From Pseudomonadota bacterium (lineage in GTDB: Bacteria; Pseudomonadota; Alphaproteobacteria; Sphingomonadales; Sphingomonadaceae): DNA of 64,000 nucleotides. The translations under genes and the position numbers were made by a program. Location of the stretch: positions 62,001 to 126,000 of the forward strand of contig JAEWZX010000013.1 in NCBI GenBank assembly GCA_023394965.1. The letters are read 5' to 3'. The notes under the pieces were generated by a model that ran no database searches, had not been told where the DNA came from, and was given only the letters and a program-made list of their open reading frames with translations. Each line of letters starts with the position of its first letter. Position 1 is the stretch's first letter. Positions 1 to 8,483 of this stretch are shown in pieces.

Positions 1-809
1 CCTGCGTGAGTAAACTGTTCGCCACCGCGCCAATAAAGCGGCGCGCGAATGCCGTTACTCCGGACCCAGGCCCACCCGTCGGACAGCCACAGCGTTGCAG
101 TGTCATATCCGCCATCTGCAATGAATTCGTCCCATTCCCTGTTCGTGACAAGCCGCGAGGACAGGGCAAAAGGCTCAAGCAGCACGCGATGTGCCGGGCC
201 TTCGTTATCGAAGGCGAAGCCATCGGACTGGTGACCGATGCGGGCAATGCCGCCAGGGTGCGTATACCAGCCATCACTGCCTGGCCGGGCCTTTCCTGCC
301 GCAGCATCCCACATCTTCACGCCCAAGGGGTTCTGGAACAATGCATGTTTTATATCGGTCAGCAGCAGTTCCTGATGCTGCTGTTCGTGGCTTAGGCCAA
401 GTTCGATCAACGGGGCGAGATCTTCGCGGCCCAGCAACACATCCATCGCTGAATCGACATGCCTGCGCCATTCGAGAATATCGTCCAGCGTCGGACGCGA
501 GAGCATTCCGCGTGAAAACCGCGCAATCCGCTCGCCCTCGGTTTCGTAATAGGAATTGAAGACGAAGGGCCAGTCTCGATTATAAAGTGAGTAATCATCG
601 GCATGGTCTCGCAGCAGGAAGGTTTCCCAGAACCACGTCGTATGCGCGAGATGCCATTTTGCTGGACTGGCATCTTCCATGGACTGAATCGTGGCATCGG
701 CATCGGAAAGCGGCTCAACAAGCTGCTGGCTCAAACCGCGTACGGCGACATAACGAGCCTGGAGGCTTTCACCGAGCGATGGCACTGATTTAGGCTGGAT
801 ACGGGGCAT
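1..809 (-). CDS. egtB: Ergothioneine biosynthesis protein EgtB (partial, C-terminus beyond left edge)
   Basis: Non-heme iron sulfoxide synthase that couples a cysteine-type thiol to hercynine during ergothioneine synthesis, cytoplasmic. About 269 residues are visible. The N-terminal DinB-like half has the family motif KWHLAHTTWF (residues 51-60) and HEQQH at 141-145; His53 or His56 with His141 and His145 fit the iron ligands. From about residue 175 the FGE-sulfatase-like domain begins (GFAFDNEGPAHRV, TNREWDEFI, PLYWRG). The ATG is preceded by a strong AAGGGGGG ribosome binding site. The gene runs off the window, so the end of the catalytic domain and any adjacent egtD cannot be seen. Confidence 0.88.
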   Translation of the reverse strand, partial: MPRIQPKSVPSLGESLQARYVAVRGLSQQLVEPLSDADATIQSMEDASPAKWHLAHTTWFWETFLLRDHADDYSLYNRDWPFVFNSYYETEGERIARFSRGMLSRPTLDDILEWRRHVDSAMDVLLGREDLAPLIELGLSHEQQHQELLLTDIKHALFQNPLGVKMWDAAAGKARPGSDGWYTHPGGIARIGHQSDGFAFDNEGPAHRVLLEPFALSSRLVTNREWDEFIADGGYDTATLWLSDGWAWVRSNGIRAPLYWRGGEQFTHA

Positions 810-965
810 CGCTTATCCCCCCTTACATTGCGGCAGCCGGGACATGGCGACCACGTCCAATCATGACGTAAATCGCTGCATGTTTAAAGACCCGAGGCAA
901 AAAAGCCTGTCCAAACAATAAAATGGATCGCATCGCTTCAGCAATGCGGCGCCGATGGGAGAGTT

Positions 966-997
966 CCGCCGACCCGTGGAAATACGCAGGTCGGCGG
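966..997 (-). terminator. Hairpin downstream of DAHP synthase gene
   Basis: A perfect 9-base inverted repeat, CCGCCGACC / GGTCGGCGG, lies seven bases past the aroG stop codon. An inner CGT/ACG pairing tightens the loop. There is no clear U-run on the minus-strand transcript, so it is a hairpin-type end rather than a canonical intrinsic terminator. Confidence 0.45.
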
Positions 998-1003
998 GAT
1001 ATT

Positions 1004-2377
1004 TCAGGCCGCGTTAGCGCGCCGGACAGCTTCTTCCTCGTTCAGCATTTCTGCGATCAAGAACGCGAGTTCAAGCGACTGCGCAGCGTTGAGGCGCGGA
1101 TCGCAATGGGTGTGATAGCGGTCTTTAAGCGCATCATCGGTAATCGCCACAGCACCGCCGACACATTCGGTCACATCCTGACCAGTCATTTCGACATGAA
1201 TGCCGCCAGGATGGGTACCTTCCGCACGATGGACCGCGAAGAAGCCCTTCACTTCAGACAGAATGCGATCGAACGGCCGCGTCTTGTACCCACTTTCCGA
1301 TTTCACGACATTGCCATGCATCGGATCGCAGCTCCACACCACGGGATGGCCCTCGGCCTTCACTGCCCTGACAAGACGCGGCAGGCCTTCTTCGACCTTG
1401 TCGTGACCGAAACGGCTGATCAGGGTGATGCGGCCCGGTTCGCGCGCCGGGTTCAACGTGTCGAGCAGGCGCAGCATGGCGTCGGTTTCCAGACTGGGAC
1501 CGCATTTCATGCCCAATGGATTGCCGATCCCACGGCAGAACTCGACATGCGCACTGTCGTCGAACCGGGTGCGGTCGCCGATCCAGACCATATGCGCGCT
1601 GGTATCGTACCAGTCGCCAGTCAGGCTGTCGCGACGGGTCAGCGCCTGTTCGTAAGGCAGCAGCAGCGCCTCATGGCTAGTGTAGAAGCTGGTGCGCTGC
1701 AACTGAGGCAGCACCTGCGGATCGACCCCGCAGGCTTCCATGAAATCAAGCGCTTCGCCGATACGGTCGGCGATATCGGAAAACTTGTCCGCCCACGGGC
1801 TGCGGCCCATGAAATCGAGCGTCCACTGGTGGACCTGCCGCAGATTGGCATAGCCGCCGGTGGCAAAGGCACGCAGAAGGTTCAGCGTAGCAGCGGCCTG
1901 CGAATAGGCGCGCACCATGCGCTGCGGATCGTTGGTGCGTGACGCTTCCTCGAATTCGATGCCGTTTATGTTGTCGCCAAAGTAGCTCGGCAGCGTCACA
2001 TCACCTTGGGTTTCTGTGTCCGAACTGCGAGGCTTGGCGAACTGGCCGGCCATCCGCCCCACCTTCACCACCGGCTTCTTGCTGGCAAAGGTCATGACGA
2101 CCGCCATTTGCAACAGCACGCGGAAAGTATCGCGGATATTGTTGGGGTGGAATTCGGCAAAGCTTTCGGCGCAGTCACCGCCCTGCAGGAGGAAGGCACG
2201 CCCTTGTGCCACTTCGGCCAAATCGGCCTTCAGCGCCCGCGCTTCGCCCGCGAACACCAACGGGGGGTGCGTTTCGAGCGTCTTCGTCGCGGACTCGAGA
2301 GCAGCTGCGTCGGGATAGGTCGGCAGATGCTTTGCCGTGTATCCCTGCCAGCTATCGGGTGCCCAATTGGTCGCCAT
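1004..2377 (-). CDS. aroG: Class II 3-deoxy-7-phosphoheptulonate (DAHP) synthase
   Basis: First step of the shikimate pathway: condenses phosphoenolpyruvate and erythrose 4-phosphate. The 457-residue protein is full length for the plant/Mycobacterium-type class II family. Hallmarks are the opening NWAPDSWQ, LLQGGDCAESF with the metal-binding Cys69, KPVVKVGRMAGQFAKPRS, the MKCGPS segment and the C-terminal HVEMTGQDVTECVGG. The reading frame is open 69 bases further upstream, but the ATG chosen here follows a purine-rich GGAAAAG and begins with the family-typical MxxNWxPDSW. It is transcribed in the same direction as the M16 peptidase 122 bases upstream. The leader contains a short GGTGCC-N6-GGCACC inverted repeat (2394-2411). 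Confidence 0.93.
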   Translation of the reverse strand: MATNWAPDSWQGYTAKHLPTYPDAAALESATKTLETHPPLVFAGEARALKADLAEVAQGRAFLLQGGDCAESFAEFHPNNIRDTFRVLLQMAVVMTFASKKPVVKVGRMAGQFAKPRSSDTETQGDVTLPSYFGDNINGIEFEEASRTNDPQRMVRAYSQAAATLNLLRAFATGGYANLRQVHQWTLDFMGRSPWADKFSDIADRIGEALDFMEACGVDPQVLPQLQRTSFYTSHEALLLPYEQALTRRDSLTGDWYDTSAHMVWIGDRTRFDDSAHVEFCRGIGNPLGMKCGPSLETDAMLRLLDTLNPAREPGRITLISRFGHDKVEEGLPRLVRAVKAEGHPVVWSCDPMHGNVVKSESGYKTRPFDRILSEVKGFFAVHRAEGTHPGGIHVEMTGQDVTECVGGAVAITDDALKDRYHTHCDPRLNAAQSLELAFLIAEMLNEEEAVRRANAA

Positions 2378-2499
2378 TATCTTTTCCATCTGCGGTGCCC
2401 GGATCGGCACCTGAGTATTCGCCTGTAGCAGACGAAGGGCCGTCATGCCGCAAGCAGCATTTGCTTGGCTACCTTAAAAAGTCGATTGCAGTAACCGGT

Positions 2500-5448
2500 T
2501 CAGCGCTTTGCTGCCGCCACCCCAGCACCGGCCGCGGTCGCCAGTTCCTGACCTTGCGGGATTATGGCCAGGCGCCAGCCTTCACGCGAGCCGAAATACT
2601 TCTGCGCCAGCTGCTGAAGACGTGCAGGCGGAACCTGCGTGTAATCGGCGAGCAGATAGCGCAACATTTCCACGCGGCGGTTATCCACCGTCGACCCTTC
2701 GAGCTGATAAAGCCAAAACAGGTTCCCGGTGGAAGCGCGGCTGACATACTGGCGCAGCGGTTCCACAACGCGGTTGTATTCATCCTCGCTTACCGGTTCG
2801 CTCGCCAGTTCCTTGGCGATACGCTCGGCTTCCGCAAAGAAGACCGGGACATCTTCGGGACGCAGCTGGGCGAGCGCGGCAATCCGGCCACCACTATTCA
2901 CGTCGCTCGGCCAGTCGGACCTGACGACGGGCGAATAGCTGGCACCGGCATGTTCGCGCATGGCATCCATCAACCGGTTGTTGAAGACAGAGGTCAGCAC
3001 TTCGAGATGGCGCGATTCGCGCAGGTTATCGACCCCCGCCCCGCTTGGCCAAGCGACCACAGCCGCAGCCTGATTGGCATCGCCGCGGTGATGGCGAACC
3101 ACCGTTTCGCCGCCTTCCGGGAAATTCACCCCGCGATTCAGCACAGCAGCCGCCGGAGCTTCGCGCGCGGGCAAGGCGCCGAAGGTCTTGCGTAAGGTTT
3201 CAATCGTCGCTGCCTTGTCGAATTCACCGAACACCAGCACTTCGACCGGCCCCTGCTTCAACAGTGGCTCCCACACCTCGCGGAATTTCTCCGGTGTAGC
3301 TGCATCAAGCATATCGGGCGTCGGAGTCTGAAAGCGCGGATCGCTGTTGCGCACCAGATATTCAAGATCGCGCTGAAGAATGCCGCCCGGGCTTGCCGAA
3401 TAGCTTTCATAGGCCAGCTTACCGGCCGCCTTCGCCCGGATCACCGGGTTGGGGTCCCAGCCCGGCATCGCCAGTTTGGCGGCAAACAGATACAGCTGTT
3501 CGTCCAGGTCCGCTTCGCGGGTCTGGGCGTAGAAGGTGAATGCTCCGTCTCCGGTCCCGAAATCGAAACCGAACTTGCGTCCAGTCGCCAGGCGATCGAG
3601 TTCTTCCTGACCAAGATCGCCTATGCCAGAGCCGATCAGGGCTGCAGTACCGAGATTGGCATAAACTGCATCGTCGCCATCCAGCGCGCGATAGCCTGCG
3701 CCGAAGCGAACCTTGACCGCCACGCGGCCCGGTTCTGCATCATTGGACCACAGGATCGCTTTCACACCATTGGCAAATTCGACCTTTTCGATGTCGAGAA
3801 CACCGATCGGACCTTGCGCAGCGACCTCGCCCGGCTCGCCGACCTGAGGCAGTTCATCAAACGACACCGCCCGAGCGGCGATGCGTGCATCAGCACTGGC
3901 ATCGACAGTTTCGAGAAGTGCGGCCCGTATCGCCTGCTCGCTCGCCTCGTCCTTCGCCGGAGTGACATAGGCCGAACGGATTACCTCACCTTTGAACAGG
4001 GCCCGAGTGTGATCGAGTACAAGTTCCGGGGTGAGCGTCTTTTTCATCGAATTGAATACGGTAAGAACGGTCTCGGGCGCTGCAATAGCTTCGCGAATAT
4101 CGACCGCCTTGACGATATCGTCTGCCAACTGCGGCCCTGGCAGGACCCGGCGCTGCTCCACCTGGCTTTTGAAAACGATTCCGAATTCAGCCAGTTCGCG
4201 ATCGATTTCTTCCTGCGTCGGCGGCGTGGCCAGCGCATCGGCAATAACGCCGCGAATGTCGGTCAGCGCCGCTTTCCAATCGCCAGTCAACGGAGCGAAG
4301 GTGACGAAAGTCATATCCGAAGATCGGCTTACGTCGTCCTGCGAAACCTGCGCGTAAAGATAGCTACCGCCCGAACGGGCCCGCGACTCCAGACGGCGAT
4401 TGATCAGGGCCTGCGCCAGCGCGTCGCGCAGCAAACCTTCATTATAGGCAACGGTATCCTGCACGGGACGCCATGGGCGCATAATCGTATACGTGAACGA
4501 GCGCGGAAGGTCAGGCTCGACGATGACACCGACTTCTCCAACCGGGTTTTCCGGATCGGCCCCAGCAGGCGCAATGGGGTCGCCAAAGTCGGGCGCCGCG
4601 GCTGCGGGACCTTCACCCTTCCAGTCGCCAAACCATTTTTCGATTTCGGCAGCCAAGACCATGGGGTCGATATCGCCTGCCGCCACGACGACGGCATTTT
4701 CAGGACGATACCAGCGCTTGTAAAACGCGCCCACGCTTTCGCCTGTAGCCGCTCTCAGGGTTTCTTCCGTACCGATCGGTATACGGTTCGCCAACCGTTG
4801 TCCGGCAAAGAGAATTTCTCGGCTGGCATTTCCGGCTCGTTCCGCAGCTCCCCCGCGTTCGCGCTTTTCCGCAAGCACAATCGGCACTTCCGCTTTCACG
4901 TTGGTGTCGGACAGCACCGGGCTGCGGACCATACCCGAAAGCAGCTTCATGCTTTCAGCGAGTTTCACTGCGTTCGTATTGGGCAGATCGAGCTTGAACA
5001 CCGTTTCTGTAGGGCTGGTATGTGCATTCGTGTCACTGCCGAAGGTTGCGCCAAGCCGCTGCCATGTCGGGATCGCCGCGCCAACCTTCAGATACTTGCT
5101 CTCGCGGAACAAGAGATGCTCGAGGAGGTGGGCATATCCCCGTTCGGAATCTTCTTCGTGCAGCGATCCGGCATCGATGCGCACGCGAACCGATACCTGA
5201 TCAGGCGGAACGCCATTCTTGCGAACCGCATAGCGCAGCCCGTTCGGCAGCTTTCCGAAGGTCCATTCTTCATCACGCGGGACGTCGCTACCTTCGTAAA
5301 TCCAGGGTGTTTCGCCCTCTGGCGTTACATATTGGGGAGCCGGGGTTGCAGGCGCCTGCGCAAGAATGGGCTGCGGAACAAGCAGCGCGGCGGGCAGGAC
5401 AAGCGCGAGACGCCGGACGGCGCGCGAAAAATTGGTCATGGTGGACAT
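2500..5448 (-). CDS. M16 family zinc metallopeptidase, exported
   Basis: Large insulinase/pitrilysin-type peptidase, about 982 residues, with two M16 halves. A hydrophobic signal sequence (RRLALVLPAALLVPQPILAQ) right after the chosen start predicts export to the periplasm. The inverted zinc motif HLLEH is at about residues 107-111, with the downstream ligand glutamate expected near DTNVKAEVPIVLAEKRE. The second half starts near GPIGVLDIEKVEFANGVKA and lacks the zinc motif, as is usual for the non-catalytic lobe. The frame is open 45 bases upstream (5493), but that start would put 15 residues in front of the signal peptide. The substrate is unknown. Confidence 0.9.
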   Translation of the reverse strand: MSTMTNFSRAVRRLALVLPAALLVPQPILAQAPATPAPQYVTPEGETPWIYEGSDVPRDEEWTFGKLPNGLRYAVRKNGVPPDQVSVRVRIDAGSLHEEDSERGYAHLLEHLLFRESKYLKVGAAIPTWQRLGATFGSDTNAHTSPTETVFKLDLPNTNAVKLAESMKLLSGMVRSPVLSDTNVKAEVPIVLAEKRERGGAAERAGNASREILFAGQRLANRIPIGTEETLRAATGESVGAFYKRWYRPENAVVVAAGDIDPMVLAAEIEKWFGDWKGEGPAAAAPDFGDPIAPAGADPENPVGEVGVIVEPDLPRSFTYTIMRPWRPVQDTVAYNEGLLRDALAQALINRRLESRARSGGSYLYAQVSQDDVSRSSDMTFVTFAPLTGDWKAALTDIRGVIADALATPPTQEEIDRELAEFGIVFKSQVEQRRVLPGPQLADDIVKAVDIREAIAAPETVLTVFNSMKKTLTPELVLDHTRALFKGEVIRSAYVTPAKDEASEQAIRAALLETVDASADARIAARAVSFDELPQVGEPGEVAAQGPIGVLDIEKVEFANGVKAILWSNDAEPGRVAVKVRFGAGYRALDGDDAVYANLGTAALIGSGIGDLGQEELDRLATGRKFGFDFGTGDGAFTFYAQTREADLDEQLYLFAAKLAMPGWDPNPVIRAKAAGKLAYESYSASPGGILQRDLEYLVRNSDPRFQTPTPDMLDAATPEKFREVWEPLLKQGPVEVLVFGEFDKAATIETLRKTFGALPAREAPAAAVLNRGVNFPEGGETVVRHHRGDANQAAAVVAWPSGAGVDNLRESRHLEVLTSVFNNRLMDAMREHAGASYSPVVRSDWPSDVNSGGRIAALAQLRPEDVPVFFAEAERIAKELASEPVSEDEYNRVVEPLRQYVSRASTGNLFWLYQLEGSTVDNRRVEMLRYLLADYTQVPPARLQQLAQKYFGSREGWRLAIIPQGQELATAAGAGVAAAKR

Positions 5449-5539
5449 ATAGGCGGGCAGTCCGTGAAGGCCAGGTGAATGTTCATGTGCCAAGCGTTCC
5501 TTCCTTGCCCCCGGTTCCCGGGCTTCCTACATCGCCAGC

Positions 5540-6121
5540 ATGTTCATAGAAACCGAAACCACCCCGAACCCAGCGAGCCTCAAGTTTCTTCCCGGCCAGG
5601 AAGTCATGGGGCACGGCACACGCGAATTCGCCTCCCCGGAAACGGCTGAAGCAAGCCCGCTTGCACAGGCCATCTTCGACACAGGGGATGTGGTGAATGT
5701 GTTTTTCGGTGGTGACTTCGTGACGGTCACTGCGGCCCCCGGCGTCAATTGGACCGATCTCAAACCGCAGGTACTGGCAATTCTGCTCGATCATTTCGTC
5801 GCTCAGGCACCGCTTTTCACTCCCGGCACCGCGGGCGACATCTCCGTTCCGCCCGAAGACAGCGAAATGCTTGTCGATGAACGTGACGAAGATGCGGACA
5901 TCATCGCCCAGATAAACGACCTGCTCGAAACGCGCGTCCGCCCCGCGGTGGCTGGCGACGGCGGCGACATACAGTATCGCGGTTATCGCGACGGGGTCGT
6001 ACATCTGCAAATGCAGGGTGCCTGTTCCGGCTGCCCTTCATCCACGGCGACATTGAAGCACGGCATCGAAGGCTTGCTGAAACATTATGTGCCCGAAGTC
6101 GTTGAAGTGCGCGCAGCCTGA
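5540..6121 (+). CDS. nfuA: NifU-family Fe-S scaffold protein (Nfu)
   Basis: Carrier/scaffold for Fe-S cluster assembly, cytoplasmic. The 193 residues hold an N-terminal Nfu domain (MFIETETTPNPASLKFLPG, about 1-90) and a C-terminal NifU domain (about 120-190) whose cluster-binding CSGC is at 162-165 (GACSGCPSS). Length and order match alphaproteobacterial and mitochondrial Nfu1. It is divergent from the M16 peptidase gene and 26 bases ahead of a nitroreductase gene on the same strand. No good ribosome binding site precedes the ATG, but the N-terminus matches the family exactly, which fixes the start. Confidence 0.95.
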   Translation: MFIETETTPNPASLKFLPGQEVMGHGTREFASPETAEASPLAQAIFDTGDVVNVFFGGDFVTVTAAPGVNWTDLKPQVLAILLDHFVAQAPLFTPGTAGDISVPPEDSEMLVDERDEDADIIAQINDLLETRVRPAVAGDGGDIQYRGYRDGVVHLQMQGACSGCPSSTATLKHGIEGLLKHYVPEVVEVRAA

Positions 6122-6147
6122 CCTAACAGTTCAAAACGGGACATTTC

Positions 6148-6756
6148 ATGACCACGCAGTTTCACGATGCCGCCCTTGCTGACGGCGCCCTCGATCAGAT
6201 TTTTCGCGAAGCCCGCAGCTACAATGGCTGGCTCGACAGGCCGGTGAGCGATGAACAGATTCACGCGATTTACGAACTGATGAAGATGGGCCCGACTTCC
6301 GCGAACATGCAGCCTGGGCGTATTGTCTGGGTCAAATCGGAAGAAGCCAAGGAAAAGCTGGCCGCGCTTTCTTCGGAAGGCAATCAACACAAGATAAAGT
6401 CGGCCCCGGTCACTGCCATCATCGGTTACGACATCGATTTTCACGAAGAACTGCCATGGCTGTTTCCGCACACCGATGCCAAGAGCTGGTTCGAAGGCAA
6501 CGAAGATGGCCGCAAGGAAGGCGCCTTCCGCAACTCCTCGCTTCAGGGTGCATATCTGATGATCGCCGCGCGGGCACTGGGCCTCGACTGCGGCCCGATG
6601 TCCGGTTTCGATGCCGAGGCGGTGGACAAGGCATTCTTCGCCGATTCCCCGCGCCACCGCAGTAATTTCATCTGCTCGATCGGCTATGGAGATCCGACGA
6701 CGATCTTCGATCGCAGCCCACGGCCCGATTTCGACAAGTTCAACACCATCGCCTGA
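6148..6756 (+). CDS. Nitroreductase-family protein, malonic semialdehyde reductase (RutE)-like
   Basis: FMN-dependent NAD(P)H reductase fold, 202 residues. The sequence follows the RutE/HadB subgroup: an RSYNGWLDRPVSDEQ opening, GPTSANMQPGRIVW for phosphate/FMN binding, EGAFRNSSLQGAYLMIAARA and GPMSGFD. In E. coli RutE reduces malonic semialdehyde in uracil breakdown. No other rut gene is nearby, so a general detoxifying reductase role is equally likely. It follows nfuA and precedes tsaB by 36 bases, probably as one transcript. Confidence 0.88.
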   Translation: MTTQFHDAALADGALDQIFREARSYNGWLDRPVSDEQIHAIYELMKMGPTSANMQPGRIVWVKSEEAKEKLAALSSEGNQHKIKSAPVTAIIGYDIDFHEELPWLFPHTDAKSWFEGNEDGRKEGAFRNSSLQGAYLMIAARALGLDCGPMSGFDAEAVDKAFFADSPRHRSNFICSIGYGDPTTIFDRSPRPDFDKFNTIA

Positions 6757-6792
6757 CTTGCGGCCCGGCTTTTGCTGGGGCAGTGCGCGCTC

Positions 6793-7404
6793 ATGCGCAT
6801 ACTGGCCATAGAAACTGCAACCGAGGCGTGTTCAGTCGCCTTGTTCGACAACGGCAAACTGCTTGATTCGCGTCACGAAGTTCTCGGACGCGGACATGCC
6901 GAGCGGCTCGTTCCAATGATCGCCGAATTTCCGGAGAAAGGCCGAGCAGATCAGATCCGCGTCTCGCTCGGCCCTGGCAGCTTTACCGGCGTGCGGATCG
7001 GTCTGGCTGTGGCGCGCGCATTAGGCGTTGCGTGGCAGACAGACGTACGCGGCTACCCTACTCTGGCGTTGGTCGCAGCGATGGCAGGCTCCATGGAGGG
7101 CCGAGCAGTAACCGTGTGCATGACCGGCGGCCATGGTGAATGGTTCGTGCAGAATTTCGGCGCAAGTGGCCTGCCTATGGATGACGTGGAGTCACTGACG
7201 CCCGGCATTGCTGCAGGACGTAAGTTACAGGATCTTCTTGCAGGATCGAAAGCGGACGAGCTGGGTAAACTGGTCCAGTGCGATCCTTCCGTCGTAACCC
7301 TTCCCGACGCCCGCCACGTTCTTCGCCTGCCCGAAGGCTTGCTGCGAGACCAGCTTACCCCTCTCTATGGCCGCGCGCCCGATGCGAAGCTGCCTAACTC
7401 ATGA
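6793..7404 (+). CDS. tsaB: tRNA threonylcarbamoyladenosine biosynthesis protein TsaB
   Basis: ASKHA-fold partner of TsaD in making the t6A37 modification of ANN-decoding tRNAs. The 203 residues begin MRILAIETATEACS and contain SLGPGSFTGVRIGLAVARAL, both diagnostic. The frame is open 21 bases further upstream, but the family always begins at MxILAIDT, so the ATG at 6793 is chosen. Its stop overlaps the rimI start in an ATGA, so the two are translationally coupled; tsaB-rimI is a widespread arrangement. Confidence 0.95.
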   Translation: MRILAIETATEACSVALFDNGKLLDSRHEVLGRGHAERLVPMIAEFPEKGRADQIRVSLGPGSFTGVRIGLAVARALGVAWQTDVRGYPTLALVAAMAGSMEGRAVTVCMTGGHGEWFVQNFGASGLPMDDVESLTPGIAAGRKLQDLLAGSKADELGKLVQCDPSVVTLPDARHVLRLPEGLLRDQLTPLYGRAPDAKLPNS

Positions 7405-7853
7405 CCGATCTTGATCAGTTGATGTCGGTCATGAGCGCCGCCTTCGATCCTCACTGGCGGGAGGCATGGACACGCCAGCAGGTCGAAAACTCGCTGTCCA
7501 TGCCCCACACTTACGCAATACTGGTCGATGCCGAGAGGCAACTGCTTGACGGCACAAATCAGGCAAGCGGCTTTATTCTTGCCCGGCGCGCACCCGGCGA
7601 AGAAGAACTTCTACTGATCGGTGTTCGGCCCGAAGCAAGAAGGAAAGGTCTTGGCCGGGCCCTGATCGACTATTTCACTACTATTGCCAGAGAGGCGGGC
7701 GCAGAAAACGTATTTCTCGAAATGCGGGCTAACAACCCGGCGGAAGGTCTTTATCGGGCGTGCGGTTTCAAACCGATTGGCCGCCGCCGCGACTATTATC
7801 GCACGCTGGACGGTACAGCGTTGGACGCCATAACCTTCTCCAGAAAGTTGTAA
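7401..7853 (+). CDS. rimI: Ribosomal protein S18 alanine N-acetyltransferase RimI-like GNAT
   Basis: GNAT-fold acetyltransferase of 150 residues. The acetyl-CoA loop is RKGLGRALIDYF (about residues 82-93), preceded by the beta-strand LLLIGVRPEA; the family signature continues with FLEMRANNPAEGLYRACGFKPIGRRRDYY. In E. coli the enzyme acetylates the N-terminus of S18. The start overlaps the tsaB stop by four bases (ATGA), a genomic association that supports RimI over other GNATs. Confidence 0.93.
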   Translation: MTDLDQLMSVMSAAFDPHWREAWTRQQVENSLSMPHTYAILVDAERQLLDGTNQASGFILARRAPGEEELLLIGVRPEARRKGLGRALIDYFTTIAREAGAENVFLEMRANNPAEGLYRACGFKPIGRRRDYYRTLDGTALDAITFSRKL

Positions 7854-7861
7854 AAACGCGT

Positions 7862-7913
7862 CAAGAATATAATCCGCAACAATTCTTGCATATTCTTGTC
7901 GATTTTATACAAT
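7862..7913 (+). promoter_or_regulatory. Candidate mucR promoter with CAAGAAT half-sites
   Basis: AT-rich stretch between rimI and mucR. It has a 9-base inverted repeat, CAAGAATAT (7862-7870) and ATATTCTTG (7890-7898), plus a further ATTCTTG copy exactly 10 bases before the last one (7882-7888 and 7892-7898). A possible sigma70-type promoter overlaps it (TTGCAT at 7886-7891, 16-base spacer, TACAAT at 7908-7913). MucR proteins are known to bind AT-rich promoter DNA and often their own promoter, so autoregulation is a reasonable inference. Confidence 0.45.
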
Positions 7914-7969
7914 GGCACTCAAGACGGGTCGCAACCTCAAGGACATCCCTCCATTTCAAAGGGAAAGTA

Positions 7970-8410
7970 ATGGAAAATTTCGAAACCGACATGACTGAGA
8001 CTCTTATCACCCTAACCTCGGACATTGTCGCGGCGCACGTCAGCAATAACAGCGTGTCGGTGGACGAAGTACCGACGCTGATTTCGAACGTCTATTCGGC
8101 ACTCAGCGGGCTGAACGGTGAAACGGCAACTAACGAAGCTCCGCCGGAACCAGCCGTTCCTATTCGCTCGTCAGTAAAGAAAGATTACATCATCTGCCTT
8201 GAAGACGGCAAAAAGATGAAAATGCTAAAGCGTCACCTTAAGACCGCCTACGACATGACACCGGAAGAATATCGTGCGCGCTGGAACCTGCCGTCCGATT
8301 ATCCGATGGTTGCCCCCAGCTACGCCGAAAAGCGCCGTGAACTGGCGGTAAAGATTGGTCTGGGCCGCAAACCTGGCCAGAAACGTGGTCGCAAGAAGAA
8401 GGCTGCTTAA
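7970..8410 (+). CDS. mucR: MucR/Ros family transcriptional regulator
   Basis: DNA-binding, H-NS-like global regulator typical of alphaproteobacteria; 146 residues. The N-terminal part (10-50) is the predicted oligomerisation region. The Ros-type finger is around 73-110 (YIICLEDGKKMKMLKRHL, then MTPEEYRARW), followed by a basic tail. In Ros the ligands are C-x2-C-x9-H-x4-H; here the same positions hold Cys76, Asp79, His89 and Tyr94. The ATG follows AAAGGGAAAG, and upstream in-frame codons lie inside rimI. An intrinsic terminator follows directly. Confidence 0.93.
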   Translation: MENFETDMTETLITLTSDIVAAHVSNNSVSVDEVPTLISNVYSALSGLNGETATNEAPPEPAVPIRSSVKKDYIICLEDGKKMKMLKRHLKTAYDMTPEEYRARWNLPSDYPMVAPSYAEKRRELAVKIGLGRKPGQKRGRKKKAA

Positions 8411-8440
8411 GCCCTTCGGTTCGCCTTGAGGAAAACGTCC

Positions 8441-8468
8441 CGCCCCGGTATGGGTGCGGGGCGTTTTT
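8441..8468 (+). terminator. Intrinsic terminator of mucR
   Basis: A seven-base stem, CGCCCCG / CGGGGCG, with a nine-base loop is followed by TTTTT. It lies 30 bases after the mucR stop and reaches to just before the fur ribosome binding site. It rules out the GTG at 8454 as the fur start, because that codon is inside the hairpin. Confidence 0.8.
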
Positions 8469-8483
8469 ATTTTGGAAGCCACT

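Noticed and set aside
895..908. AGGC-AAAAAA-GCCT mini hairpin between egtB and the DAHP synthase gene
   Set aside because: Only four base pairs; too weak to call a terminator or operator.
3814..5478. Open frame of about 554 codons on the plus strand opposite the M16 peptidase
   Set aside because: The opposing frame encodes a recognisable M16 peptidase with signal peptide and HLLEH; the plus-strand product matches nothing.
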